A DNA stretch of 64,000 nucleotides from Orychophragmus violaceus (lineage: Eukaryota; Streptophyta; Magnoliopsida; Brassicales; Brassicaceae), in assembly GCA_030180135.1 (NCBI GenBank), contig CM058237.1, forward strand, positions 44,289,126-44,353,125, read 5' to 3'. The notes beneath the pieces were generated by a model. It made no database searches. It saw only the letters and a program-made list of their open reading frames with translations, and had not been told where the DNA came from. The translations under genes and the position numbers were made by a program. Shown piece by piece: positions 21,749-32,027 of this stretch (its first letter is position 1; the number at the start of each line of letters is the position of its first letter).

Positions 21749-21979
21749 AAGTAAATGTTACTTCTTATAGTCCTACTTATTGGGTATTGGATACCAGCTG
21801 TGGTACTCATCATATTTTGTGAAAATGTGCAGGGCCTGAGCAAAAGTAGGACTATGGAGAAAGGACAAGTGGACCTATGAGTGGGAATGGAGCAAGAGTT
21901 GCTGCATTAACCGTAGGAGTATTTCATTTGTTTTTCCCTTTTATTGCATGTTTTGAACTTAAGACTGCTACTATGTACC
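21749..21979 (+). pseudogene. Cop-C pol remnant, copy 2, part 1
   Basis: Protease-region remnant, collinear with 15584-15814 of copy 1, ending at the Cop-B insertion. The target duplication GTACC is 21975-21979, repeated at 37613-37617. Confidence 0.85.
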
Positions 21980-22525
21980 TGTTGGAATTATGTCCAGTAA
22001 TCTCTGTACTGTCTCTAGAAAGTAAGAGTATGTCAATGATCAGACATAAGTCATATAATACTGGGGGTCATGATGGCTTGCTAGAGTCCGCTCATGATCT
22101 ATAAGTCTTGGATTTATTGCCTTTATTATATGATCCCATATGGGTCACACGCCTAAGCTAACAGGAAACTATGAGGGAACGGTTCAGCAGAAGTACGGTA
22201 AAAGTGCTAGGCATTTACTGTACTTAGAGAGATTAAAGGGCCTGATTAAATCTAAGGGATTTAATCAAATTGGGACTTGGGCCCAAAAGCCCAAAAGGAA
22301 CTAGACATAAGTTTTATAATTAAAACTTAACCTAGCTGCTTTTTCGGTCATCTCTTCCTGCGCCTCTCTCTCTCTCTCTGCGCCTCCCTCCCTTTGGTCT
22401 AGCAGCCTTTTTTTTCTTGTTGGTGTGCGTGTGTGAACCTCTGGAGGAGCTGTCCCTTGGCGGTTCTGCTGATCTCTGACAATGCCTCTCTCTCTCTCTC
22501 TGCGCCTCCCTCTCTGTGGTCTAGC
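21980..22525 (+). repeat. Cop-B 5' LTR, first part
   Basis: TGTTGGAATTATGTCC start. It ends at CTAGC (22521-22525), the Cop-A target duplication. It carries the first copy and part of the second copy of the 120-bp internal duplication described for the 3' LTR. Confidence 0.93.
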
Positions 22526-23165
22526 TGTTGGAATTGTGTCCAGTAATCTCGGTACTGTCTCTAGAAAGTAAGAGTATGTCAATGATCAGACATAAGTCAC
22601 ATAATACTGGGGGTCATGATGGCTTGCTAGAGTCCGCTCATGATCTATAAGTCTTGGACTTATTGCCTTTATTATATGATCCCATATGGGTCACACGCCT
22701 AAGCTAACAGGAAAATGTGTAGGAACGGCTTAGCAGAAGTACGGTAAAAGTGCCAGGCATTTGTCGTACTTAGAGAGAGATAAATGGGTCTGATTAAATC
22801 CAAGGGATTTAATCAGATTGGTATTTGAGCCCAAAAGCCCAAAAGGGAAAGAGAAGGGTTTTATAAACTAAAACCCAAATCTCTTTCTCCTGAACCCTAG
22901 CCCCCCTAGCCGCGCCTCTCTCTCTCTCTCTGCGCCTCCTCTCCCTTGGTCTAGCAGCCTCTCTTCCTGCTTGGTGTGCGTGTGTGAACCTCTGGAGGAG
23001 TTATCACTTGGTGGCTCTCTGATCTCTGACCTGTTCCATCTTTCCGCTGCATAAACAGGTAAAAGGTGAGATCAATAAAGTTTCTATTCAAGAGAACCTA
23101 GATCCGTATGTTTAGGACTGTTGAATCTGAGAATTGAATCAGGATTGACAACCAAACATCCTTCA
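22526..23165 (+). repeat. Cop-A 5' LTR (640 bp)
   Basis: TGTTGGAATTGTGTCC to ATCCTTCA. It has a possible TATA region around TTTTATAAAC near 22860, a CT-rich tract near 22915-22940, and no CGATCG doublet. Confidence 0.95.
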
Positions 23166-23166
23166 G

Positions 23167-23178
23167 TGGTATCAGAGC
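23167..23178 (+). promoter_or_regulatory. Cop-A primer binding site
   Basis: TGGTATCAGAGC one base inside the 5' LTR, matching initiator methionine tRNA. Confidence 0.93.
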
Positions 23179-24808
23179 TATTGGTTCTGGTTTTTCTTGT
23201 TTAGATTCATGTTTAGGATTGTTTTTCTTGTTTAAAAGTGTTTTGAATCAACTACTGATAAGAGAAATCACTTAAGCAACAAGGAATTGAAACCTAAACA
23301 AACAAAAGAAAATCGCATGACCAAACTATATGATTTGGTATGCGTCGGTTTGATGATGCACGGACCGATCGCGAAAGGATCGAGTCGCGTGATCATCCGA
23401 TCGCGAGACGAGGATCGATCGGCCGAATGGATCACACGGCGATCGTGTTCTGCCGTGTCTCGAGCATCGTCTCGATCGGTGATGATCGTGCGAGGATGGA
23501 CCGAGTGGATCGATCAAACGATCGCGGTCGATCGTCTCGGCATCGTCCCGACCGTCCCTGTCCCGAACGTCCCGATGGATCGTCCCGACCGCAGCTGGGC
23601 ATCGTCTCGATCTCGGATCGTTGGCGCACGGTTTGCGGCTGGGCATGGTGATCGTGGAGCTAGGTCACAACCATAATTGGTTCGTGACAATTTCGGTTCG
23701 GTTTAAAATTTGATTAAAATTAAACGTCTCGGTTTAATAAACAGATTTAATAATTTTATTAAATTCTGGTTAAACCGGGATAAGAAATCCAAAGTTGAAA
23801 TATTGGATTTTGTGCCTAAACCAGGATTTTCTAATTTGATTTGGTTGGACCAAATAAATTGAGAAAATCCGGTTTAGTAAATAACCGGTTGACAATAGTG
23901 GTCATCGTAGTAATCAAAATTTGGTTAGACCAATTTTGATGAACCAGACCGGTTATGTCATTTAATTGGACAATTGGGTCATGTCTTGGACATGGACCAA
24001 TTCTTGGGCCTCGGGCCAAGAAGTTAAAACAATTGGGCCAATTATTTGAGTCTTTCTTCAGATTTAATTTAAAATTTATTTTATAAAATTATAAATCGAT
24101 TTTAAATTAAAGTTTCCGAAATTTTGAAATTAGAAAGTTTCTTAAAATAGAAGTTTCTAGATTTGCATGTTTTGGATTTTAAGAAATTTCTAAAAGTTAG
24201 AAAGTTTCCAATTTTAGAAAGTTTCCAAAAATAGTAGGTTTCCAAAAATAGAAAGTTTCCCGAAATAGTAATCTTCTATTTTGGGAATGAAATTTTAATA
24301 AACCCACGAACCTCAAATAATATCAAGCGTTGGATGTCTTGTCCAGGCTATGTCAGCTGTCAAAGCCCATTCAATTGTATTCATGGCCTTACAGTGTGAG
24401 GGTGTCTACTTTTGCGTGGATAAGACGGTTTGTGATTCATAAATGTCATTGGGAGTCCCAGACATTAATGATTACATGACTGTATAGTCTGGTTTTCTTG
24501 ACTAGGCCATCGGGAGTCCCGGGCCTTGAGACATCAGAGTGAATTGGGCCTCGGGCCCAGATTCACAACCAAGAGTTATATCACGGATATAATTAGCCGA
24601 CATAGGGCTTACCGATATAAGCTAAGGTTGGGTGACGGCCAGTGGCCCACTTTGATCTTAGTTATATGTGGATCTTGGAATCATTATATTCTATTGAGGG
24701 TAACTTAGGTTATTGAATATAATGCATGATTGATCATATTAAGTATAATATAAGATTAATCATATTGAACATATTAACTAATAACCTTTTATCTTATATA
24801 TTTCAGCT
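23179..24808 (+). other. Cop-A leader
   Basis: Long non-coding leader with three zones. First is a GC-rich, GATCG-dense island at about 23340-23650. Then come AT-rich imperfect repeats of GAAAGTTTCCAAAAATAG at about 24110-24290. Last is a gag-proximal part with paired GGGAGTCCC palindromes (near 24450 and 24507). The same order occurs in Cop-B and partly in Cop-E. Frames in the GC island exist on both strands at once and are not conserved with Cop-B, so I do not call genes there. Confidence 0.75.
23340..23650. repeat. GC-rich GATCG/CGTCCCGA island in Cop-A leader
   Basis: A sharp GC-rich block in AT-rich surroundings, dense in CGATC, GATCG and CGTCCCGA words on both strands. The counterpart in Cop-B at 30646-30905 has the same words in a different arrangement. 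It stands where the Cop-C and Cop-D leaders carry their CGATCG doublets, so it may be an expanded, scrambled relative of the doublets. Confidence 0.65.
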
Positions 24809-27800
24809 ATGACTACTACAAGCACACAAAACACATTCTCAATCCGGTCTGTTCTCGAGAAGGAGAAGCTGACTGGAACGAACTTCCTGACATGGTCAAG
24901 GAACTTGAGGCTGGTCCTCAAGCAGGAGAAGAAGGATTATGTCCTTCGTGATCCTCTCCCCGAGAGGCCTGCTAACAATGCCGCCAGGACTCTGCATAAT
25001 GCTTGGGAAAAGCATTCGTCAGATGAAAATGATGTGTATTGCCTTATGTTGGCGACAATGACTGCTGAGCTGCAAATGCAGTTCGAGAGTGTGTTGTCAC
25101 CAATTGAGATAATGGCAAGCCTGAAATCGCTTTTTCAGGAGCAAGCAAGGACTGAGAGGTTTCAGACTGTTAAGAACCTCTTAGATTGTAAGTTGGCTGC
25201 AAATGCGGCAGTGAGTCCTCATGTCTTGAAGATGATGGGTTATCTCGATCATCTTCAGAAACTCGACTGCCCTATCAGCCAGGAACTTGCTTGCGACATC
25301 ATTCTGCAGTCATTACCTGCAAGCTATGATCAGTTCATTCTGAACTTTAACATGCATGGCTTGAGTAAGACATTGCCTGAGCTTCACGGAATGCTCAAGA
25401 CTGCAGAGCCCAACTTGAGGAAAACCGCCAAGGACCCCAATGTGCTTATGGTGCAAAAGGGCAAGGGGTTTAAGAAATCCTCTGCTAAGGATAAGGGAAA
25501 GGCCAAGGCTGTCCAAGTCGCGGACAAGGACACGCCAAAGCCCAAGCCCAAGTCCAAGGCTGGGCCAACTGACATATGCAGGTTCTGTAAAGAACCAGGG
25601 CATTGGAGGAGAGAATGTAAGAAATTCCAAGAAGGTCTAAAGGAATTGAAGAAGAAGACTCTCGAGACTTCTTCGACAGGTATTTTTGTTATAGAAGTTA
25701 ATACAACTACTTCTGATAATACCTCATGGGTTATGGATACTGGTTGTGGGGCTCATATTTGTACTAATATGCAGGCACTCAGCAACAGTAGAAGGCTGAA
25801 GCAAGGACAAGTGGAGCTACGAGTTGGGAATGGAGCGAAAGTTCCAGCACTAGCTGTAGGCACATACTTGTTGTCTTTACCTTCGGGATTGATTTTAGAA
25901 CTGAATAATTGTTATTTTGTACCTGCTATAAGCAGAAATATTATTTCAATTTCTTTGTTGGATTTGGAAGGTTATGATTTTTCAGTTAAGAATAAATTAT
26001 GTTCCTTCAATCGCAACAATTTGTTCTATGGTTCTGCCCCTCTTACGAATGGGCTTTACATACTCGATCAATCCGCGCCAATTTATAACATTAATACCAA
26101 ACGGTTCAAACCTAATGAGGAGAACCGAACGTTTCTATGGCATTGTCGTTTAGGGCACATCAGCGAGAAACGCATCAAGAGGCTCCATTCGAATGGACTT
26201 CTTGGCTCATTTGACTTTGAGTCATGTGAGAAATGCGAATCCTGCATGATGGGCAAAATGACACGGGCCCCCTTTAATAAACCTAACGAGAGGGCCAGTG
26301 ACTTATTGGGCCTGATACACACTGATGTGTGTGGCCCAATGTCCACAAATGCAAGAGGAAACTATCAGTACTTCATTACCTTCACTGATGATTTCAGTAG
26401 GTATGGATATGTTTATTTGATGAAACATAAGTCTGAATCTTTTGAGAAGTTCAGAGAATTCCAAAATGAAGTACAGAACCAACTTGGCAAAAGCATTAAG
26501 GCTCTTCGGTCCGACCGAGGAGGAGAATACTTAAGCCAAGAATTCAGTGATCATCTAAGAGAGTGTGGGATCGTATCCCAACTCACTCCTCCCGAAACAC
26601 CTCAATGGAATGGTGTGTCTGAGAGGAGAAATCGGAACTTATTGGATATGGTTCGATCTATGATGAGTCACACAGACCTTCCAATATCCCTTTGGGGATA
26701 TGCTCTGCTAACAGCAGTGTTCACTCTAAATAGAGCGCCATCGAAAGCAGTAGCAAAGACACCATATGAATTATGGACTGGAGTGGCTCCAGTGCTGTCT
26801 TATCTAAGAATTTGGGGTTGTGAAGCCTATGTCAAGAGATTAATCTCAGATAAGCTTACACCAAAGTCTGATAAATGCTACTTCATTGGTTATCCGAAGG
26901 AAACCAAGGCTTATTACTTCTATCTACGTTCCGAGAACAAGATCTTTGTTGCCCGGGATTGTAACTTTCTTGAGAGGGAGTTTCTCTCTAAGAAAGACAG
27001 TGGGAGTAAGGTACTGCTTGAAGAAATTCAAGATGAACAGGATACTGCTCAACCTAATGAGGAAGAGCAGCAGGAGGACCTACAAGAAATTGTAGAGCCT
27101 GAACCTGTAGTACCTGAAGTTCGAAGATCCGGGAGGATCCGTCACGAACCCGAGAGATATCAAGGATTCCTCGTGACTAACTGTCATGATCTTCTGATCA
27201 TTGATGGTGATGAACCATCGAACTTCAATCAAGCCATGATGGGCCCAGATTCCTCGAAGTGGCGCAAGGCCACTGATTCCGAAATGGACTCCATGTCGGT
27301 CAACCAAGTGTTTTCGTTGGTTGACTTACCCGCTGGTGTAAAAGCCATCGAGTGCAAATGGATCTTCAAGAAGAAGATTGACGTGGATGGAAATGTCCAG
27401 ATTTATAAAGCCAGGTTGGTGGCAAAAGGTTTCAGACAAGTTCACGGTGTGGATTACGATGAAACCTATTCACCAGTGGCTATGATGAAATCTATTCGGA
27501 TTCTACTAGCAACTGCAGCTTTTCATGATTATGAAATTTGGCAGATGGACGTGAAAACCGCCTTCCTGAATGGTATTCTGGAAGAGGATGTGTATATGAC
27601 GCAACCTGACGGTTACATAGATCCAAAGAATGCTGGGAAAGTATGCAAGCTTCATAAATCCATTTATGGATTGAAGCAAGCATCGAGGAGCTGGAATCTT
27701 CGTTTTGATGAAGCGATCAAGCAATTTGACTTCATCAGAAACGAAGAAGAACAATGCGTGTATAAGAAAACTAGTGGGAGCAAGATAGTATTTCTTATTC

Positions 27801-28786
27801 TGTATGTCGATGACATACTGCTTCTCGGAAACGACATTCCAATGCTGAAGTCGGTAAAAGACTGGCTTGGAAGTTGTTTTTCCATGAAAGACATGGGTGA
27901 AGCCGCATACGTTCTTGGAATCAGGATCTACCGGGATAGATCTAGAAGGCTGATAGGCTTGTGTCAAGATTCATACATTGACAAAGTCCTACAAAGATTC
28001 AGCATGAAAGATTCCAAGAAGGGCTTCACGCCAATGGTACATGGCACAACACTAAGCAAGAAGCAGAGCCCTACGACGGCTGCTGAGCTTGAGCGCATGA
28101 AGAATATTCCTTATGCATCTGCAATAGGATCTGTCATGTATGCCATGATCTGTACTCGTCCTGATGTTGCTTATGCATTGAGCATGACGAGTAGATACTA
28201 GTCAAATCCAGGTGAAAACCATTGGATTGCCGTAAAGAATATCTTGAAGTATCTAAGACATACTAAGGATAAGTTCTTAGTGTACGGTGGAAGTGATGTG
28301 CTTAAAGTCAGTGGATTCACGGACGCAAGTTTCCAGACATACCAAGATGATTTCCGGTCACAGTCCGGTTATATCTTTTGTCTGAATGGCGGTGCAATCA
28401 GTTGGAGAAGCTCCAAGCAAGACACCGTTGCTGATTCCACTACAGAAGCTGAATATATCGCCGCCTCAGAAGCTGCGAAGGAAGCTGTTTGGATACGAAA
28501 GTTCATTGTTGAACTAGGTGTGATACCAGATGCGGCTGAGCCTCTAGCACTGTTTTGTGATAACAATGGTGCTATAGCTCAGGCAAAGGAACCGAGATCA
28601 CACCAGAAATCCAAGCATGTTCTAAGAAGATTTCACTTGATACGTGACATCATTAATAGAAAGGAAGTCAAGATCAGCCGAGTTCAGACAGATGATAACG
28701 TCGCTGATCCGTTGACAAAGCCACTCCCAAGGCCTAAGCTCGAGTTTCTGACTGAAGCTGTAGGCATTAGAGACATTGAAATGTAA
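24809..28786 (+). pseudogene. Cop-A Gag-Pol polyprotein, one in-frame stop
   Basis: A 1325-codon copia polyprotein. Gag occupies about residues 10-230, with a CCHC zinc knuckle at 257-270 (C-R-F-C-K-E-P-G-H-W-R-R-E-C). The protease active site D-T-G starts at 310. The GAG-pre-integrase zinc segment H-C-R-L-G-H is at 445. Integrase has catalytic D506, D569 and E605, the expected D-D-35-E spacing. RT has Y-V-D-D at 999-1002. RNase H has its first Asp near 1172, then T-E-A-E-Y. The only lesion is TAG at 28199-28201 (residue 1131), between RT and RNase H, where Cop-B has CAG for Gln. A C-to-T change in a CAG context fits deamination of CHG-methylated DNA. The start ATG follows TTTCAGCT as in the related elements. 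Confidence 0.95.
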
Positions 28787-29635
28787 TCTAAATTTGAGTG
28801 GGAGTTTGAGGGCTTTATTTAGTTATTTGATATGTTCTTGTAAAACATTTTTATGTTTAATGAAATTATTATTTCAAGATTATTTTAACTGTGATGAAAT
28901 AATCGTTCCAAAGTGATATAAACCATTTTATAGGTCATCGAAGTAAGTGACTTGATCTTGAGTCATCAAAGTCATTTGGCTTGATCATGAGACCCTATAT
29001 TTGATAGATGGATTATATCATCCTGTCCCTAGTCGAAGGTTGTTGAAATTGGAACACCAACAACCGTGTGAGACTGGATTGGTATGTGACTTATGACAAA
29101 GTCTCAGTGTGTCATAGATGCGCGGCATCGAAGTCAGTACATAGGTGTATGTGGGGTACATACGACCGGACAAGACCCGCTTATAAGAACTCTTCAGGAT
29201 ATTTATATCTGTGTCATAAGAGATTCTTACTACGACTATAGAGTATAGTCCTTAGACCTGAGTTCGCATGCATGTGACTGCACATGGACTGATGCACTTT
29301 GATCATTGTCTAACGCTGTCGTTCTACGATAGTTATAAGGACCTTGTTTGGGTACATTATGAAATGAGTAGTTTACAGTGATGGAACAAGACGGAATTTG
29401 TCCCTCCAATATAGATGGAGTGAATATCTCTAGGCCAATCGGAGATTTGAATACTGGAAAATGCATGGCCATGCTCAAACGGACTGTCCCGAGTCGTTTG
29501 GATTGTCAGTATCAAATCAGAGTCCGATGAACAAGATTAGGCTTTATAAGGATGACACTAATCTTGCCTTATGACTAATCGAGATATTGAGACAAAAGGA
29601 TTATGAATACAGAGATTCCAGTACAAGTGGGAGAT
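28787..29635 (+). other. Cop-A 3' untranslated region and polypurine tract
   Basis: 849 bp between the pol stop and the 3' LTR. It includes two related phrases built on GTCATCGAAGTAAGTGACTT / CATCAAAGTCATTTGGCTT near 28936-28990. The stem-loop GACTATA-GAG-TATAGTC is at 29234-29250. AAGTGGGAGAT at 29625-29635 is the polypurine tract. A minus-strand 80-codon frame (29236-29478) is shared with Cop-B and Cop-F. Confidence 0.8.
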
Positions 29636-30277
29636 TGTTGGAATTGTGTCCAGTAATCTCGGTACTGTCTCTAGAAAGTAAGAGTATGTCAATGATCAGA
29701 CATAAGTCATATAATACTGGGGGTCATGATGGCTTGCTAGAGTCCGCTCATGATCTATAAGTCTTGGAATTATTGCCTTTATTATATGATCCCATATGGG
29801 TCACACGCCTAAGCTAACAGGAAAATGTGTAGGAACGGCTTAGCAGAAGTACGGTAAAAGTGCCAGGCATTTGTCGTACTTAGAGAGAGATAAATGGGTC
29901 TGATTAAATCCAAGGGATTTAATCAGATTGGTATTTGGGCCCAAAAGCCCAAAAGGGAAAGAGAAGGGTTTTATAGACTAAAACCCAAATCTCTTTCTCC
30001 TGAACCCTAGCCCCCCTAGCCGCGCCTCTCTCTCTCTCTCTCTGCGCCTCCTCTCCCTTGGTCTAGCAGCCTCTCTTCCTGCTTGGTGTGCGTGTGTGAA
30101 CCTCTGGAGGAGTTATCACTTGGTGGCTCTCTGATCTCTGACCTGTTCCATCTTTCCGCTGCATAAACAGGTAAAAGGTGAGATCAATAAAGTTTCTATT
30201 CAAGAGAACCTAGATCCGTATGTTTAGGACTGTTGAATCTGAGAATTGAATCAGGATTGACAACCAAACATCCTTCA
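29636..30277 (+). repeat. Cop-A 3' LTR (642 bp)
   Basis: Differs from the 5' LTR by about four substitutions and one extra CT dinucleotide. It is followed by the second CTAGC target copy, after which the Cop-B LTR resumes. Confidence 0.95.
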
Positions 30278-30282
30278 CTAGC

Positions 30283-30496
30283 AGCCCATTTTCCTGTTGG
30301 TGTGCGTGTGTGAACCTCTGGAGGAGCTGTCCCTTGGCGGTTCTGCTGATCTCTGACAATACCTCTCTAATCCGCTGCATAAACAAGGTATTAGGTGAGA
30401 TCCCTTTATGTTTCTGCAAGAGAACCTAGATCCAATCTGTTTAGTAGAGTTTAATCTGAAAGAATTAAACCAGGACAAACACTAAACAATCCTTCA
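30283..30496 (+). repeat. Cop-B 5' LTR, second part
   Basis: 214 bp completing the Cop-B 5' LTR, ending AATCCTTCA. It contains the remainder of the second 120-bp duplicate unit. Confidence 0.93.
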
Positions 30497-30497
30497 G

Positions 30498-30510
30498 TGG
30501 TATCAGAGCC
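30498..30510 (+). promoter_or_regulatory. Cop-B primer binding site
   Basis: TGGTATCAGAGCC, complementary to initiator methionine tRNA, one base after the LTR end. Confidence 0.93.
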
Positions 30511-32027
30511 ATTGGTTCTATTAGGATTTCTTGTTAGAATCATGTTTAGGTTGTTTAGAAGTGTTTGAATCAATCTATGCTTGATATTGATAAGAAAACA
30601 CTTAAGAAACAAAAGAATTAAAACTATAAAACCCTAATCAAAAACCGCATGAACCGATCGATTTGGATCGGTATGCGTCGGAGCGTCGGATCGGTACATG
30701 ACGCACGGACCGATCTTGGATCGTGTCGCGTGGTCATGAGCGATGAAGCGCGAGAGAGATGGACCGCCTGCATCATGCGATCGCGTCCCGCTCTCGTCCC
30801 GCTCTCGTCCCGATCGCACGTCCCGAACCGTCCCGTGCCGTCCCGATCGCGTGATGCTTGCGGCTGTCCCGATCGTTTAGGTCTTGGGCGTGATCGGTTC
30901 ACGTGACCAATCATTCGGTTCGGTTTTGGTTTTGTGGTTCGATTAAAAAATCTAATCGTTACGGTTTACAGACTTAATAATATTTATTAAATCTGGTTAA
31001 ACCGTGATAAGAAATCCAATGTCGAAATTAAATTGGATTTAGTGCCTAAACCAGTGGTTTTCTAATTTGATTTGGTTGGACCAAATAAATTGAGAAAATC
31101 CGGTTTAGTAAATAACCGGTTAACAATTGTGGTTATCGTAGTAATTAATCTTGGTTAGACCAATTTTAATGAACCAGACCGGTTATGTCATTTAATTGGG
31201 CAATTGGGTTATGTCTTGGACATAGACCAATTCTTGGGCCTTGGGCCAAGAGTTAAAACAATTGGGCCAGTTATTTGAGTCTCTTCTTCAGATTTAATTT
31301 AAAATTCATTTAATAATTAAAATTTGATTTTAAAATTAATCAGTTTCCAAAATTTCAAATTAGAAAGTTTCTTAGAATAGAAGTTTCTAGATTTGCATGT
31401 TTTGGATATTTAGGAAATTTCTATAGATAGAAAGTTTCCAATTTTAGGAAGTTTCCAATTATAAAAGTTTCCAAAACAGTAGGTTTCCAAAAATGGAAAG
31501 TTTCCAAAAATAGTAATCTTCTATTTTGGAATGAAATTTTAAGAAAACCTATAAACCTCAAATAATATCAAGCGTTGGATGTCTTGTCCAGTCTATGTCA
31601 GCTGTTGAAACCCATTCAATCGTACACATGGCCTTACAGTGTGAGGGTGTCTATCTTTTGCGTGGGTAAGACAGTTTGTGATTCATTAATGTCATTGGGA
31701 GTCCCAGACATTAGTGATTACATGACTGTATAGTCTGGTTTTCTTGACTAGGCCATCGGGAGTCCCGGGCCTTGAGACATCAGAGTGGATTGGGCCTCGG
31801 GCCCAGATTCACAACCAAGAGTTATATCACGGATATAATTAGCCGAAATAGGGCTTACCGATATAAGCTAAGGTTGGGTGACGGCCAGTGGCCCACTTTG
31901 ATCTTAGTTATATGTGGATCTTGGAATCATTATATTCTTTTGAGGGTAACTAATGTTATTGAATATAATGCGAGATTAATCATATTGAACATATAAACTA
32001 AAATCCTTTTTATCTTAAATTTCAGCA
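30511..32027 (+). other. Cop-B leader with GC-rich GATCG island
   Basis: Collinear with the Cop-A leader. A GC-rich island at 30646-30905 has three CTCGTCCCG/CGTCCCGATCG-type words in tandem. AT-rich GAAAGTTTCC repeats lie near 31345-31530. GGGAGTCCC palindromes lie near 31697 and 31759. Frames on both strands of the island are not conserved with Cop-A and are not called as genes. Confidence 0.75.

Larger units (their letters stand above)
22526..30277 (+). mobile_element. Cop-A, youngest copia element of the nest
   Basis: Complete: LTRs 22526-23165 (640 bp) and 29636-30277 (642 bp), primer site, leader, a Gag-Pol frame with a single stop, polypurine tract and target duplication CTAGC (22521-22525 and 30278-30282). 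The LTRs differ by about four substitutions and one CT repeat unit by eye. It is nested inside the Cop-B LTR and nothing is inserted in it. Confidence 0.96.

Noticed and set aside
23287..23676. Overlapping open frames on both strands of the GC-rich island (also 30624-30914)
   Set aside because: Stop codons are rare there only because of base composition. The frames are open on both strands at once and are not conserved between Cop-A and Cop-B.
25313..25630. Minus-strand frames opposite Cop-A and Cop-B Gag-Pol (also 26083-26346, 27080-27307, 27506-27967 and equivalents)
   Set aside because: All lie opposite well-defined Gag-Pol domains and have no independent motif.
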